The notes: generated by a model from the letters alone, not told the origin. A DNA stretch of 64,000 bases from Vanessa cardui (GCF_905220365.1 NC_061133.1:8174171-8238170); one strand, 5' to 3'; positions 22,803-33,917 are shown, numbered from the stretch's first letter. Numbers and translations are program-made.

Positions 22803-23336
22803 TGAAAAAAATAATTAAGTTCTCAGCACTACCTCTTAACTAACTTGCGGATTGTCCTTTTAGGAGTGCTGTTTTCTACTTCTTAAATAATTCTGGTATT
22901 TTTAGAATTATTCTGTAATAATTTATTCATTTCGTCAATATTGTAACTACATAGTATCATTGTAAATGATGTTAAATTCTTGGAATAAATATTTTTTCGT
23001 GGCGGAAAGATGAGATTATCTCATTATCACTGAATTTTTTTTTAAGGAACAATCAGATATAAATAAGAGAACGCTTTTATTTGGAAACGTTTTTGCTTGA
23101 CATTTCCAAGAAAATTTTAGTTTACAAACTTTCCTCGTTTCCCTAACGTAATAAAGTAAACAATTATTTTCAATCAGTAACTGATAAGGATGTTTAATTA
23201 AGAGAACGGCTCTGTCAATATAAGCTTGATAAGACTACGATCGATAACTTGGAGAGATATGGCTATTGTGTAATATGGCCGTACAAAAGTTTTAATCTTG
23301 TAGCAGAGGCTTATGTTATTATTTTTAATGACGTCT
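22803..23336. other. AT-rich non-coding stretch
   Basis: Nothing recognisable. Confidence 0.5.
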
Positions 23337-23545
23337 GACCCTGTAAATTTCCCACTGCTGGGCTAAGTAATCCTCTCACTTTAAGAAGGTAGTTAAGTGC
23401 ATATTCCACCACGCTGCTCCAACACGAGTTGGTGGATTCACATGTGGCACAATTTCGTTGAAATTAGACACATGAAAATTCAGTGGTGCTTGTCTGCAAT
23501 CATGAGTTAAGATGTACGAGTACTGGTAAGTGTAAAGGTATTGGT
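23337..23545 (-). mobile_element. Metulj-type SINE, diverged inverted copy with damaged head
   Basis: The left side has 'ctgtaaatttcccactgctg', then 'atattccaccacgctgctcc', 'gttggtggattcacatgtgg' and a shortened head region 'aatcatgagttaagatg'. The middle block that normally carries 'gttttccttcaccg' is deleted, and the A box is lost. Confidence 0.65.
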
Positions 23546-24283
23546 ATACAATCAATTAAAAAGGTTAATTGATTATATATTGCTTATAGAATACAGTGAA
23601 GAGAAGGAAGGAGAGGGTAGATTTAAGCCAGTTCATTTATTTTGATTTAGCTTAGTTTAAAGTCTCGGAGATAACAAAAACTTTCTAACGCCGTCCCTCG
23701 CTCCTTTTCGAGAGGTATATCTCACCGTCTAGATTACGGTGATTAAGGTAAGGGGCAGGATAAGGTAGCTCGGCCTAATAAATAGAGCTTCTGATAGCGG
23801 TTTGCCAACTCGCTCCGAGGTTCGTCATACAGTTCGACAGTTTGTACAGGCATCTTAACCGTTGGTGTGTTACGGTAGAATGGACAATTGAGCCGGTTCC
23901 GTTGCCTTAAGAGCCGGAGTAGGTACAGCCAAATCCCACATAGCTTTCCCAATCAGGTGGGAAAAAGTAAGAAATGTGTTTATCCAGCAAAATAAAATTT
24001 TATGGGATACTGGGAACTAACGATAAATTTATGGTCACTCAGCGGATTTATTATTATTTCGGGACAATAATAGCTGAGTCCTAAGGCAGTGAACTGATTC
24101 TTGTTGGCTCACACTAATCCATCTAAAGCTCTGGATAACGATAACGCTGATAACGCTTGCGGCTCTTTGTCAAGATATATCCTGTACTTTGGAACACGCC
24201 GAAATAAACATATTATATATTTACTTGCGATTCGATACACTATATACTACTATATACACTATGTACATATAATATATTTATAA
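23546..24283. other. Stretch with an unassigned GC-richer island
   Basis: 23690-23960 is about 48 percent GC against under 35 percent around it and contains a 69-codon minus frame with basic composition. It looks like part of a mobile element rather than a host exon, but no family was recognised. A 10-bp inverted repeat (aatcaattaa / ttaattgatt) lies at 23550-23575. Confidence 0.35.
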
Positions 24284-24396
24284 ACCTTCCCCTTGAATCA
24301 ATCTATCAATTAAAAAAACCGCATCAAATTCCGTTATGTAATTTTAAACATCTAAGAATACATTTGGCCGCGGTAATCGATTTGGTTTTATCATAG
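24284..24396 (-). mobile_element. Partial Helitron H1, inverted
   Basis: 'aaaccttccccttgaatcaa', 'ttaaaaaaaccgcatcaaa' and 'cggtaatcgatttggtttta' follow the mirrored H1 5' half. The CTAG end is missing. Confidence 0.65.
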
Positions 24397-26571
24397 TATA
24401 ATTTATTGAATGATTAGCTAAACTTTTTATACTCAATCGACATCAATGATTATAAAGATGATGCATTTGTCAAGTTTCTCTAATTGTGTTTCTGTGTTTT
24501 GAAAGAAACACTTCAAATGAATGGAATTTTGAAATGTTAATAACATTTATGATACAAAGAATTCTTATTGCGATGTATCTTTACGAACGCGTATGTACGC
24601 TACGTATAGTATTAAGGAAAGTTCGTGATCACATAAAAGAGCATTAGAGTTGCGTAATCAAATTGAAGGGCATTGTTAGGTTGAAGGCTTTGAGTCGTGA
24701 CTTGAGTCACGTGGGTCACAGCTGCCTCGGGATCACATAGTAAATAACGTCTGATGAGAGCACGTTATACTTACATTTTGCAATGTCAAAAAGAAGTAAG
24801 TTCTTACTAAAAAACAGCGATTTTTTTCAGTTATACACATTGGCGTATATTTTTTTGTATATTTATAAAATAAATAATTCATTTGAAATAGTAATTGCAA
24901 GTTGTTTTGTCTAAGTTAAGTAACTTATTGTTTTATAAATCCAAACTCAGCTCGATTAGATATAAATACATTTATTTAAAAAGTTCAATCGGCGTAATTC
25001 CAGGTTGTACAATCAATCACCCTTAATTTTTAAAATAACCCTGTAATAACAACGCCCAACCTCCATCTAGTTTACTTTTTTCCAACCCCGTACAAAATCA
25101 ACCGCCTTTTGTTTTTCTCGTGCCAGGCAGTACCAGTCGCCGCACCACGCCACGAGAGGAATTGGCGGGAGTCCCACTATACGGTGTCGATAATCGAATC
25201 AATAATCATACTAATAAATTATATTTCAATTTAAAAAAAATTTAAATATTATTATTTCAATTTAAATTATATTAGAATATTGAAACAAATGTATTTTTTG
25301 CGACTGGCATTATTTCTTGTTTTCTTGTTTCCAGAAATGAAATTAACATGGTAGATTTTTTTAAGACTAAATAATTTACTTATATATACTATAATACAAA
25401 AATTAATAAAAAATGCAGCTAGAAGACCTTTGCTTTAGAATTTTAAAACTTATGACACGTTTTGTTGTGTTTTAATTTCATCATAAACTGAAGTCATTCA
25501 TCTAAATTTGGCGCCAAAATGATGATACTTTATTGATAATGATTCTTTAATGTCAAATATTATTTACATTAGTTAAGTTAGTTATTTTTCTTTAATGTTG
25601 TTTAGGTTTTTAATTTTTTTTCTTATATTCCAACCTGCCATATTTTTCTGCTCTCTAAAATTATTATGTTTTTAATTGTGACAGTATAGAAATTGCATCC
25701 TAGAATCCTTTTTATATTGCACATTTATGTCTGGAGCTTTTCAAAATAAGACCATAACCGATTAATTATGCTATCGTCTTGTAATCACTAGGAAAAAACG
25801 CTATTAATATATAAGAAGATTAGCTACACGTTTCCTATAGAGTGACTTTAATACAGAATAAAGAATTAAAAGAAAAATGAAAAATAGTCTCCTTCCGCTT
25901 AAGCTGCGTAAAACGTAGAAAATATTTTATTAATTAGTGAATCTGAGTGCAATGTAGAGAAGCCTAATATTTATATTTGTTGTATTTGTATGCGTTTTTA
26001 TGTATGTATGCGTATGTGTAGATGCATGATTGCAAATCATTAAAGTAAGTAATCTGTCATTTTTGACTAGTTAGCAGAACCTTGTACTAGATTTTGAAAT
26101 TTCTTATTGCGTATCCCATTCACCCATTAAACGAGGTAAATCTAATTCTAGGTAAACAAGGTACCTACGTACCTTGCTTCACAATTCCTAGGAAATGTGA
26201 ACAATTCCTAAAATGGATAGAAAATTTATGATTTATTTTGCAATATGCTCTTTTCCTAGGAAATCTATGCATTTCCTACATAGCAATCGGAAAAATATCA
26301 CATTCTCCAAACTGGCATCCGAGTCACGCAACGCGCATATGAAAGGACGATTTTAACATAAAACATCACGATTCTGAAATTCGGTTTGAGTGTTTCGTTA
26401 CAGGAGACGGATGCTCTTCCTTGGTGCCTTTGAAGTCTTAGAAAACTGTCTCAGGGCTTATCCCTGTGACTCATTGGGACAGACCAACAAAACTATATAA
26501 GTAGTCTGAGGTAATGTCACAGAGTCAATTTTGTTTAGTTTTATATATTTCCTCGTACAATTTCACGATAA
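24397..26571. other. Non-coding stretch with motif-dense patches
   Basis: A patch at 24685-24735 holds an AP-1-like TGAGTCA next to a CACGTG E-box. 25120-25180 is GC-rich and bounded by inverted tctcgtg / cacgaga. A perfect E2F-type palindrome lies at 25507-25518. 26120-26285 contains repeated 'ttcctaggaaat' units and an 8-bp stem at 26157-26176. None of this proves function; they are the parts most worth a conservation check. Confidence 0.35.
25507..25518. promoter_or_regulatory. Perfect E2F-type palindrome TTTGGCGCCAAA
   Basis: This 12-bp perfect palindrome matches the E2F/DP consensus in both directions, in sequence that is otherwise very poor in CpG. No gene start is evident next to it, so binding is only a possibility. 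Confidence 0.3.
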
Positions 26572-26678
26572 AATATATAAAAATGTCTATGATACTGTAG
26601 CCTGACTGAAAGCCGCTCTTGCTCTGATGGGCTTCTAGACTCTTCAAGTCATCTAGTGACACGTTTCGTGGTAACAGT
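26572..26678 (-). pseudogene. RTE-like LINE fragment, reverse transcriptase fingers
   Basis: On the minus strand a 34-codon stretch reads L-E-A-H-Q-S-K-S-G-F-Q-S-G-Y-S-I-I-D-I. It aligns with the Q-x-G-F-R-x-G-Y-S-T-x-D-H segment of RTE-type reverse transcriptases, just before motif A. Neighbouring sequence is too decayed to read further. Confidence 0.5.
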
Positions 26679-27239
26679 AAGGGGTAAGAGGGTAGTTTTT
26701 AAGAGGATTTTGTCACCCTTCCTTTAGTAACAAAGTATTTCTAAATAGATAAAAATGTTTATTTTTTATATAATTTTGATTCGTAACAAAAACAGCTAAA
26801 AAGCTAAAACGGTCTTAGAAATATATAATTTAATCAAAATTATTTTTAACTTAAATAAAATCAAGATCATTTGTCCCACAGTGTTTAGTGTGATGTAAAG
26901 TGTTAAGATAGATTTAGTTTAGTTTTCGTCTAATACGGAAAGGATTTTTGCTGGTACTTATATATTTGTATCAAAACGAATCTGTCGTCCTTTATACTCT
27001 GCGTATTGTGATTGCTATCGAATACTCATTCATCACTGTTGCTACCCAACTAATTGAATTGGAGCGTCACACTGAGCTGAGATTATCTCAGCTGTACTAC
27101 GTGTCGAAATATTTGGACTGAGGCTGATCCCGAGTAGTCGCTTTCAACTGCGTTGTTTCCTGTCCTTTTTATATTTTAGATAATAAGAATATTAACCGGA
27201 TAATTATTATATATATGTTCATATGATATATGTTTCATG
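26679..27239. other. Non-coding stretch
   Basis: Nothing recognisable. Confidence 0.5.
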
Positions 27240-27510
27240 GTGATTAGGCTTTCTGGTAGCCCATCTTGTTGGGTACTATCCACTAATCATATGTGTTTTC
27301 TATCGCTTAGTAGCAATACTTAGTTTTATAGAGTTTCGGTGAGAACAGTGGGTGAGCCAGTGTGACTACATGAAAAAAGAACATAACATCTTAGTTTCCA
27401 AGGATGCGATGTAAGGAATTGAGGTACCAATGTGGGCAGTGGCCCTTACCATCCGGTGGTCTATTTGTCTGTCCAGCTACCTGTGCTATAGGTAACGCTA
27501 CCTTCTTTCT
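27240..27510 (+). mobile_element. Dispersed repeat family Y, diverged copy
   Basis: The block order matches 18173-18465: 'gtgggtgagccagtgtgact', 'agaacataacatcttagttt', 'gatgtaaggaattgaggtac' and 'cttaccatccggtggtctat'. There are many substitutions and a short deletion in the middle. Confidence 0.7.
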
Positions 27511-28555
27511 TAATATTTACAAGTGAACAAATGAAGTTAAGATAGAAACAATAATCAGAAATGAGAACCTAATTATATATGAAAAGTTATATATAATATA
27601 TAAATAGTGTTATTAAAGAAAAACAATTTATTTCAAAAACAGTATCTAAATATAGAAAACAATATAATTCCATTATTATTGGACAGGATATTGTTTATTT
27701 AGTACCACTTTATTTTGTTGTTTGTTCAAATAAATAATCTTTTTATAAGTAAACAATTAATGCTATTTTTATAAAAAAAATACCTAAAGTTAAATTATTT
27801 TAGCATGTTTGTAAATAATAAAATTATATGTTGAACATTCACATTTATTAAAATCTTATATCTTTTTAACGCAAACTTTATAGAGTCAAATATGCTTTAA
27901 AAATAAAAAATAAAAAAGTCAGTATTGGTCGATTCAAAGAAGTTTAAATAATGCGACTTCCTTTCGAAAAGTTGTCACAGGAACAAACTTTTCTTGAAAA
28001 AAAATTGCAATTTTATTATTTACTGTAGGAAAATTAGTACAGAAAAATGTATTATTTTTATGATTTGCGGCATTTTTCGTACCTTTAGTTTGTTCTATAT
28101 ACCCACTCTCAAAGCCTTTTGATTCTCTAAGAAATAGGGTCTAATCTTGAGATTAAAAGATATATAATCGAAAGTCATGAACAGCATTTGAAGACTGTTT
28201 TCTTTGGAAATAATAGTTAGGTAGCCAGGCTGACCCTTCTCAAATTTCCAACCTGTTTAGTTAAACCATTGAACGCTTTTCACAAACGCAGATAAATAAG
28301 TAGGTTTATATAGCTATAACGTTTCACCGAAATTCATTTATAAAAAGTCTTAAACAAAAACTTTGGGTTATTCAACTCAAATATTGTCATTGAAAGAACT
28401 TATGAATATGAATAGTAATAAATTATTAATATTCAATTGAAATAGTACGTGAAGTGAAGCTAGAAAAATTATATTGTTTGTTTTGGAAATCTTTAAAGCA
28501 CATAATATAATGTGCATTTAAATATTGAATAAAATTATTTTCGTCAAATAAAATA
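27511..28555. other. Very AT-rich non-coding stretch
   Basis: Nothing recognisable. Confidence 0.55.
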
Positions 28556-28740
28556 ATATAACTTTATTAACATAAAAATTAACAACATTAAATGCTTAAA
28601 TATATATATACAAATATGAACTAAAACTAGTTACTGTATAAATCTTGACCGCGTGGAATGGTGGCAAGAATGCTAGCAGCATTTCCCCGTTGAATCGCAA
28701 TTCCGATCCTCTGGGCAAAAAACGAACCAGCCCTCCTGTC
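28556..28740 (-). mobile_element. Repeat R with conserved C-terminal coding remnant, copy 1
   Basis: On the minus strand an open frame reads F-F-A-Q-R-I-G-I-A-I-Q-R-G-N-A-A-S-I-L-A, then a T-I-P-R-G-Q-D-L-Y-S-N end and a stop. About 80 bp of shared 3' sequence follows ('tttgtatatatatatttaag'), ending in AATAAAG. The plus-strand copy at 56585-56830 keeps the same residues and the same stop position; decayed copies lie at 50670-50770 and 43322-43358. Conservation at protein level points to the C-terminus and 3' tail of a retrotransposon ORF, clade not identified. Confidence 0.55.
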
Positions 28741-28897
28741 AAATAAAATAATATTAATAATAAGAAGATTAATTTATTTAAAAAAAATAGTTCAGTGACT
28801 AAAAAAGATTTTTTATAAAATTTTATTTTTAATCAAAATTGGCAGTTAATGTCAATTAGATATGTGTCAAATAGTCTTCAAAAAATTCACCTGGTTT

Positions 28898-28927
28898 TAT
28901 ATAAAAGGAAATAAAAAAACATTCAGT
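28898..28927 (+). promoter_or_regulatory. Core promoter: TATA box and arthropod initiator
   Basis: TATATAAAAGG lies at 28898-28908 and TCAGT, the arthropod initiator, at 28923-28927. Taking the A at 28925 as +1, the TATA element starts at -27, within the functional range. The predicted leader before the ATG at 28932 would be only 7 nt. Both motifs can occur by chance in AT-rich DNA, but their spacing and position immediately before the longest host-like frame are suggestive. Confidence 0.4.
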
Positions 28928-28931
28928 AATT

Positions 28932-29633
28932 ATGACTGGATATCTTTGGGGCATTGCACAACTAGTGAATGATCCTTCCAATGATTTACTTGATGTCATT
29001 CATAAACGTATTTCAGGGAATCCGGAGAAAGTTTCGAAGCGCCTTTCGTCTGATTCAAAAGTTCGAGAACGCGAATCCAGTAACGAAATCAGTAAGATTA
29101 AGTTAAAAGATCAAATTAAAAATGACATTCCTGTGTGTGCTGCTCAAACATCAAAAAGTATAAAAATAATAGAAGATAAAGGAAGTAAGTCAGTTCAAAA
29201 TGTTTCAAAGTGTATTCAAATAGGACGCCCACTCAGTGATTATCGTGAAGTGGCGGTTCAGAGCAAGCGACATCGTGCACAACTTAACAAAGTGACAAGC
29301 ATGCAACCTATTATTCAACTGAACGAAAGTACGGACACGGCTGGCGACATTGTTAAAAAGAATACTTACACCGAGCCTATAGCTGAGAAAATCTGTAAAG
29401 AACATTGTGAGGTACTTGCGACTCTTAAGCATTGGTCTAAACCCGAAAGAGAAGATAACAAAGATGTAATAAGATACTTGAAGTTGAAAATTACAAATTT
29501 CTTAAAAAAAATCAACATTGAAAAAATCCAAAATTATCCAGAGTACAGAGGATCCGAGAAACAGATTATAAAATTATATCGAGAGGTTTCTTTAAATAAA
29601 TTACAAAAAATTAACCAACACCAGTTATTATAA
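28932..29633 (+). CDS. Intronless 233-residue basic protein, function unknown
   Basis: An uninterrupted frame runs from ATG at 28932 to TAA at 29631. An in-frame stop at 28902 and no other early ATG make this start the only choice. The product begins M-T-G-Y-L-W-G-I-A-Q-L-V and is rich in Lys, Ser, Glu and Ile. There is no signal peptide or membrane segment. The C-terminal 70 residues (from about 160) are lysine-rich and probably helical, with L-K-L-K-I-T-N-F-L-K-K-I-N. I recognise no domain. A TATA box and initiator precede it. A repeat R tail lies upstream and a jockey/CR1 LINE tail about 55 bp downstream, yet the protein has none of the zinc knuckles of a LINE ORF1. No AATAAA follows closely; one lies inside the frame near 29596. 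Options: lineage-specific or testis-type intronless gene, or an unrecognised mobile-element ORF. Confidence 0.55.
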   Translation: MTGYLWGIAQLVNDPSNDLLDVIHKRISGNPEKVSKRLSSDSKVRERESSNEISKIKLKDQIKNDIPVCAAQTSKSIKIIEDKGSKSVQNVSKCIQIGRPLSDYREVAVQSKRHRAQLNKVTSMQPIIQLNESTDTAGDIVKKNTYTEPIAEKICKEHCEVLATLKHWSKPEREDNKDVIRYLKLKITNFLKKINIEKIQNYPEYRGSEKQIIKLYREVSLNKLQKINQHQLL

Positions 29634-29667
29634 TATGAAAGTTGTTTTTTTATGACACAGATATTAG

Positions 29668-29912
29668 ACGAAGAGCCAAATAGGCCACCAGATGGTAAGC
29701 CCTATTATTATTAGCTCTATTACGTGTTCCCCTCCTCTTATAACCTGGGTGCCTTCAAACGAGGCATGAAGAGGCATCTTGCGGGCTGGCATGGCGAGGG
29801 TGACTAGTGCAGCTCATTCTTGCTGTGCGTACTAGTCTTCTTCGCGTTTGGATTCCATTTCCACTTACCATCAGGTGGAGTGGAGTCATATGCCTAACCG
29901 GATATTATAAAA
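29668..29912 (+). pseudogene. Jockey/CR1 LINE 3' end with C-terminal codons
   Basis: At 29739-29807 the frame reads Y-N-L-G-A-F-K-R-G-M-K-R-H-L-A-G and stops at TAG, the usual C-terminus of one lepidopteran jockey/CR1-type group. It is followed by a 3' untranslated part with 'cacttaccatcaggtggag' and an A-rich end. Before it, 29675-29700 holds the inverted motif 'ggccaccagatggtaag', apparently another element's end, so two pieces abut here. Confidence 0.65.
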
Positions 29913-29928
29913 AAGCCCATAGAAATTA

Positions 29929-30165
29929 GCGTTGTAAGAATTAATAACCATCCGTAGGGGATGGTTATTAATTCTTACATCACCAATGCGCCACTAATCT
30001 TGGGAGATATGATTTGATGTCCATTTTGCCTGTAGTTACAAAGCTTCCACATGCTTTGAACCTGGATCTCAACAATATTAAGTATTGAATCAAATATTAT
30101 CGGTGGTGATGAGCGGGTCATACCTATTCAGGCAGACTTGCACAAAACCATACAACCAATTAAAT
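29929..30165 (-). mobile_element. Dispersed repeat family Y, inverted copy, with a hairpin duplication at its edge
   Basis: 'ttacatcaccaatgcgccac', 'ttttgcctgtagttacaaag' and 'gtcatacctattcaggcaga' follow the mirrored Y order. The left edge has become a perfect inverted repeat: 29933-29953 is the exact reverse complement of 29959-29979 (21 bp, loop gtagg). Normal Y copies have only a weak fold-back at this place. Confidence 0.65.
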
Positions 30166-31307
30166 TTTAGTAACTCTTTATACTTAAAGGGATGAATTGT
30201 GTATTATAGTGCAGGCTAAGTAACTAAATTACTTGAAATATTAAAAAATATATATTTGCTTACTTATAAGTTTCAATTGGTAATGCTTAAAGTTATCATA
30301 GCATAGCTGAGTGAATGAATCGTGAATTTTATTCTTTGCCTCTTTGCGTTCGAGGTGAAGTGCAGGAGGCGATAAAAGAAATAAGTAATTTATTCCAATA
30401 TCTATCCTAAGTGTTCAAAGCGATTTATGAAATGAAAAATGTAAGTGGTGTAATAAACCTTATTATAGTAATCTGAAGATGTTCACGACTAAACCTAGAA
30501 ATAAGAGTAATATGTATACTAATATTTTTTTGAGTTTCTAGCTCTCTTGAAGTAAACTGCATTAACAAAACTAAAATTATTGAATAATTTTTAAAATACA
30601 ATACTTTTCACATTATATTTCTTCATAATATAAATAAAGCATATTAGGGGAAACAATGTTGATTGAATAAAAAAAATAACAAAGTTCTAGGACAATCATT
30701 GTTTAGTTTCTACATTATTATTATTATTTTTTAACTTTTTCAATGCTCTTTTCTATCGAAGTCTTGTTATTACTGTTTTGCAATCTGGTTTTCCAGCGGA
30801 GCAGTGTCTAAGCTTCCCGAACAAAGTCGAACAAACAATATATTACTTAACATATTTTACTATTTTTTTAGAACAGAAGAATTTTATTTATTTCCTTGCA
30901 TTTTTTTCGAGAAAAGCCCTACATAAGCCATGGCGGAAATGGCTGTTGCCTGACTAGAATTATTGAATTCCTTGCTCGAGGCTCAAATTTCAAACTGTAT
31001 TCGTCCAGCTGCGCCCTACTTTTCCAGCCTCGACAATAATGTTCTATTAATTAGTGTAGTTCATGAAACTTTCGCAACATAAATAAAATAAAGACCAAGG
31101 CCCGGTGTTCTTAATTTATAAATATTAAATGAGTACATTAAGTCTTAATTAATACTTTAAATTATTTTACTCAAGATTAAAACCCTGCTTCGCTCGCGTA
31201 AAATAAATAAAATTAAACAAATACTGAATATCATTAATATCTATGTTACTTACTTTTTTTAAATTCTTTTTAAGGTTTACGATAATGTGCTGAATATTAT
31301 TTTGAAC
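30166..31307. other. AT-rich non-coding stretch
   Basis: Nothing recognisable. A GC-richer patch at 30995-31035 is too short to interpret. Confidence 0.5.
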
Positions 31308-31478
31308 TATCTCGTGTTTGCAATGTAAGCGCAAAAAATCTGTTTATTTACGACATCTCTTTAGAAAACCTCTAAAATAATCCGTACAAAATCCAAATCC
31401 TGTGTGTAGTTTTAAAGATTTAGGTAAGCATACACAGGGACAAACAGCGGTAAGTGACTTTATTTTGTATTATGTAAA
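31308..31478 (-). mobile_element. Partial Helitron H1, inverted
   Basis: 'tttatttacgacatctcttt', 'aatccaaatcctgtgtgtag', 'taagcatacacagggacaaa' and 'agtgactttattttgtatta' follow the mirrored H1 interior and 5' end. The CTAG end is missing. Confidence 0.65.
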
Positions 31479-31485
31479 GATTTAT

Positions 31486-31728
31486 TGTGGATAAATTTCC
31501 ATTGGGTTTACCGTACCTCTACACGAAATTATTATTTGTAACACACTTACTGAATTCACCCGTCAACTACAAACATGGCCGTCCCTTAAACTTAATTTCA
31601 TTGGTATTATACGAGTACCTTGATTATATGATTTTCGTACACTATCGACTAAAAATCATTTTTCTAACGCTTCCTAATTGTGGATAGGTTTCGATCGGGT
31701 TTATGGCAGACCTCCACGAAATTATTAA
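31486..31728. repeat. Pair of diverged direct repeats about 190 bp apart
   Basis: 31486-31534 ('ggataaatttcc'..'acacgaaattatta') and 31680-31727 ('ggataggtttcg'..'ccacgaaattatta') share most positions over about 48 bp in the same orientation. Similarity stops on both sides. This is too short for LTRs; it is more likely two units of an old tandem repeat or two copies of one element end. Confidence 0.5.
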
Positions 31729-32810
31729 TATTGATACAGAGTGTAAGGATTGTTTTATTGATATATCTATTGTTATCCTTCTAATAAAAACACATTTGCA
31801 TTCATTAAATATAAAAAAATATATTTATTATATTATAACGACGATAAAATGTCATGTATATTATTTATTCGGGTATTACATTCACGAAATATACAAACTT
31901 TGTGGCTACATCCGTGCTGCAGTCGTTAGCGGTGTTTGAGAGGGAATAACTTTCAGCTGACGTGTTATGCTTGTTTCAAATTATTTGCTGAATTAACACA
32001 TAAGACTTGGATTACCATTTAATATAATTTTATTAAGTATAATCAATGTTTTTTACCCTGCATGAATATCTAGGCAGATTGGTTCCTACAAATATACACG
32101 GTAATATTACCCATAAAGTAGTTTTAATATTGAAAAAATCCGTTTTATAATCAATTCGTTCTAAAATTAAGTAAAGATGTAATAAATAATTTATCTCATA
32201 TAATAATAATACTAAGCAAGAATATAGAGATTATTTAGGATTTTGTCTTCTATAACGTAATCAATTCTGAAAACATATCCGGAGTTGTAAGTATGTATAA
32301 ATGTATAGGATATGTTTTTTTTTTTTGATTATTGAATTCAATAAAAATGCATCGTCACTGTTTCTGTTTTGGTTCTGTCATTAATTCCAAAACAGTCACT
32401 GTAATGTATGAAAGGTTTGAGGTTTAAGTATTCAATTTCACTTTGTAAGCTGAGTGGTTTCTGATACCAAACATTTGACTAGTTGAAACGATTTTCCTAT
32501 TACTAGCCTGTTTTGCACTAAGTACAAACTGAACTGTTGTATTAAGTTTCTCGAAATATACCATGTAATGGTTCAGCTGTTTGCTAAGGTCTAGACTAAA
32601 ATGGTAAGATGACCTTTACAATTTTAGAAATTGGCCCCTTTTATAGTCCGACAGAAAAATTATGATTGGTTGTTTGGTTTGGTTAGAGTTGCACATAATA
32701 AAGAAATCAGAAATATTTTTAGCATATCTTATCGATTATTATTGTGCCCTTTATCGGACAATATACGTTTTGTTATCTGAAATAGTTTGGATTGTCAAAT
32801 ATATTAAAAA
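31729..32810. other. AT-rich non-coding stretch
   Basis: T-run at 32311-32325; otherwise nothing recognisable. The 78-codon frame at 31703-31939 has no domain. Confidence 0.5.
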
Positions 32811-33003
32811 CTAGTTATCGCTCCCATATTTATTCGCGTTTTAGAGGGTCGGTTTTCATGTGGTAGGTAAAAAAGTAGCCTATGCCTTGGAGTTCAATTT
32901 TGCTTTATAACATATTTCTTTAAATTCGGTTCTTTAGTTTCGTCGTGAAAAAGTGACAGACAGACAGACAGAGTTACTTTCACATTTATTATATTAGTAA
33001 GTA
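32811..33003 (-). mobile_element. Non-autonomous Helitron-like H2, inverted
   Basis: It starts with CTAG after A ('ctagttatcgctccc'), then 'gtggtaggtaaaaaagtagc', 'ttctttaaattcggttctt' and 'agacagacagacagagttac', and ends 'acatttattatattagta'. The GC-rich hairpin end is more decayed than at 20446. Confidence 0.7.
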
Positions 33004-33346
33004 TAGATTAAATCCTATTCTATTCCTTTTTAAAACTAAATTAAGTAGCAATAATAAATTGAGGTGCTCATATGTAGTTGTTTCTCTTGCTTGAATATTT
33101 TTTCCTTTATTTATAAATGAAAACTGGTGACAGAATTAGATAAGAAACCCTCTCTTCTTCGACGAAGAGGCTAATCTATACGGTTCGAATCGGTCGAGCC
33201 CATAAAAGTTATGAGGTGCTTTCAACGAAACAGACGGATTAGGTTCATCATTTTGTTTATCGTAGTCATAAAATAAAACGCCACATATTGTTTATTTACT
33301 ATCTACAAAGACTCAACAGATGTCAAAATTAACATTTTCTATTTTC
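33004..33346. other. Non-coding stretch
   Basis: Nothing recognisable. Confidence 0.5.
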
Positions 33347-33917
33347 AACCGACTTCAAAAAGAAGGAGGTTATCAATTCGTCTGTATTTTTTTTATGTTT
33401 GTTACCTCATAACTTTTCACTGGGTCGTTTTATTTTTTTCCGATGATGGTATCCGTATGAAAACGACATAAGTCTTAAATTTGCATTATGTATATGCGCG
33501 ACAAATAGGTGAATAACTGAAAATCACTTTAACCGATTTTGATGATTATTTTTTTATTATAAAATATATACATCAAGAGTACTTTGGTGAAAGTTTGGTA
33601 AGGTTCTGAGCATAGGATCCATGACAAAGTAACGGAACGGAAGGGAACGGAACAATTCTGAGGAGCACGTTAGCGTTACTAGAGTCTACTAGGGTTTTAT
33701 TGGCTGACACCGGCTCCAAATATAACAATAACTATAACTACGTTATATAATCGTAAATCGACTTTTAAATAGTCTAATATTTTTCATTTCATTTTACTTA
33801 GGACTCTAAAAAATATGTTGAATACGCAATTATTTTTATTACTTTTTAGCGCATATTCATTTGTTTTAAAATAGTGCTTTGTTTGAAGTCGGTTTTTCTT
33901 TTTGTTAAAATTTTTAT
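33347..33917 (+). mobile_element. Element X, near-complete copy with inverted terminal repeats
   Basis: It begins 'aaccgacttcaaaaagaagg' and ends 'tttgaagtcggttt', so the ends are inverted repeats of about 13 bp. Inside are 'tgtttgttacctcataac', 'tatgcgcgacaaataggtg', 'ggaacggaagggaacggaac' and 'ggctgacaccggctcc'. There is no coding frame. Further copies or parts are at 10210-10802, 11500-11866, 44779-45055 and 46411-47225. It is a non-autonomous DNA element by structure; the superfamily is not clear because no target duplication is obvious. Confidence 0.7.

Noticed and set aside
31486..31728. Solo LTR pair of a small retrotransposon
   Set aside because: Repeats are only about 48 bp, diverged, with no primer-binding site, polypurine tract or TG..CA ends.
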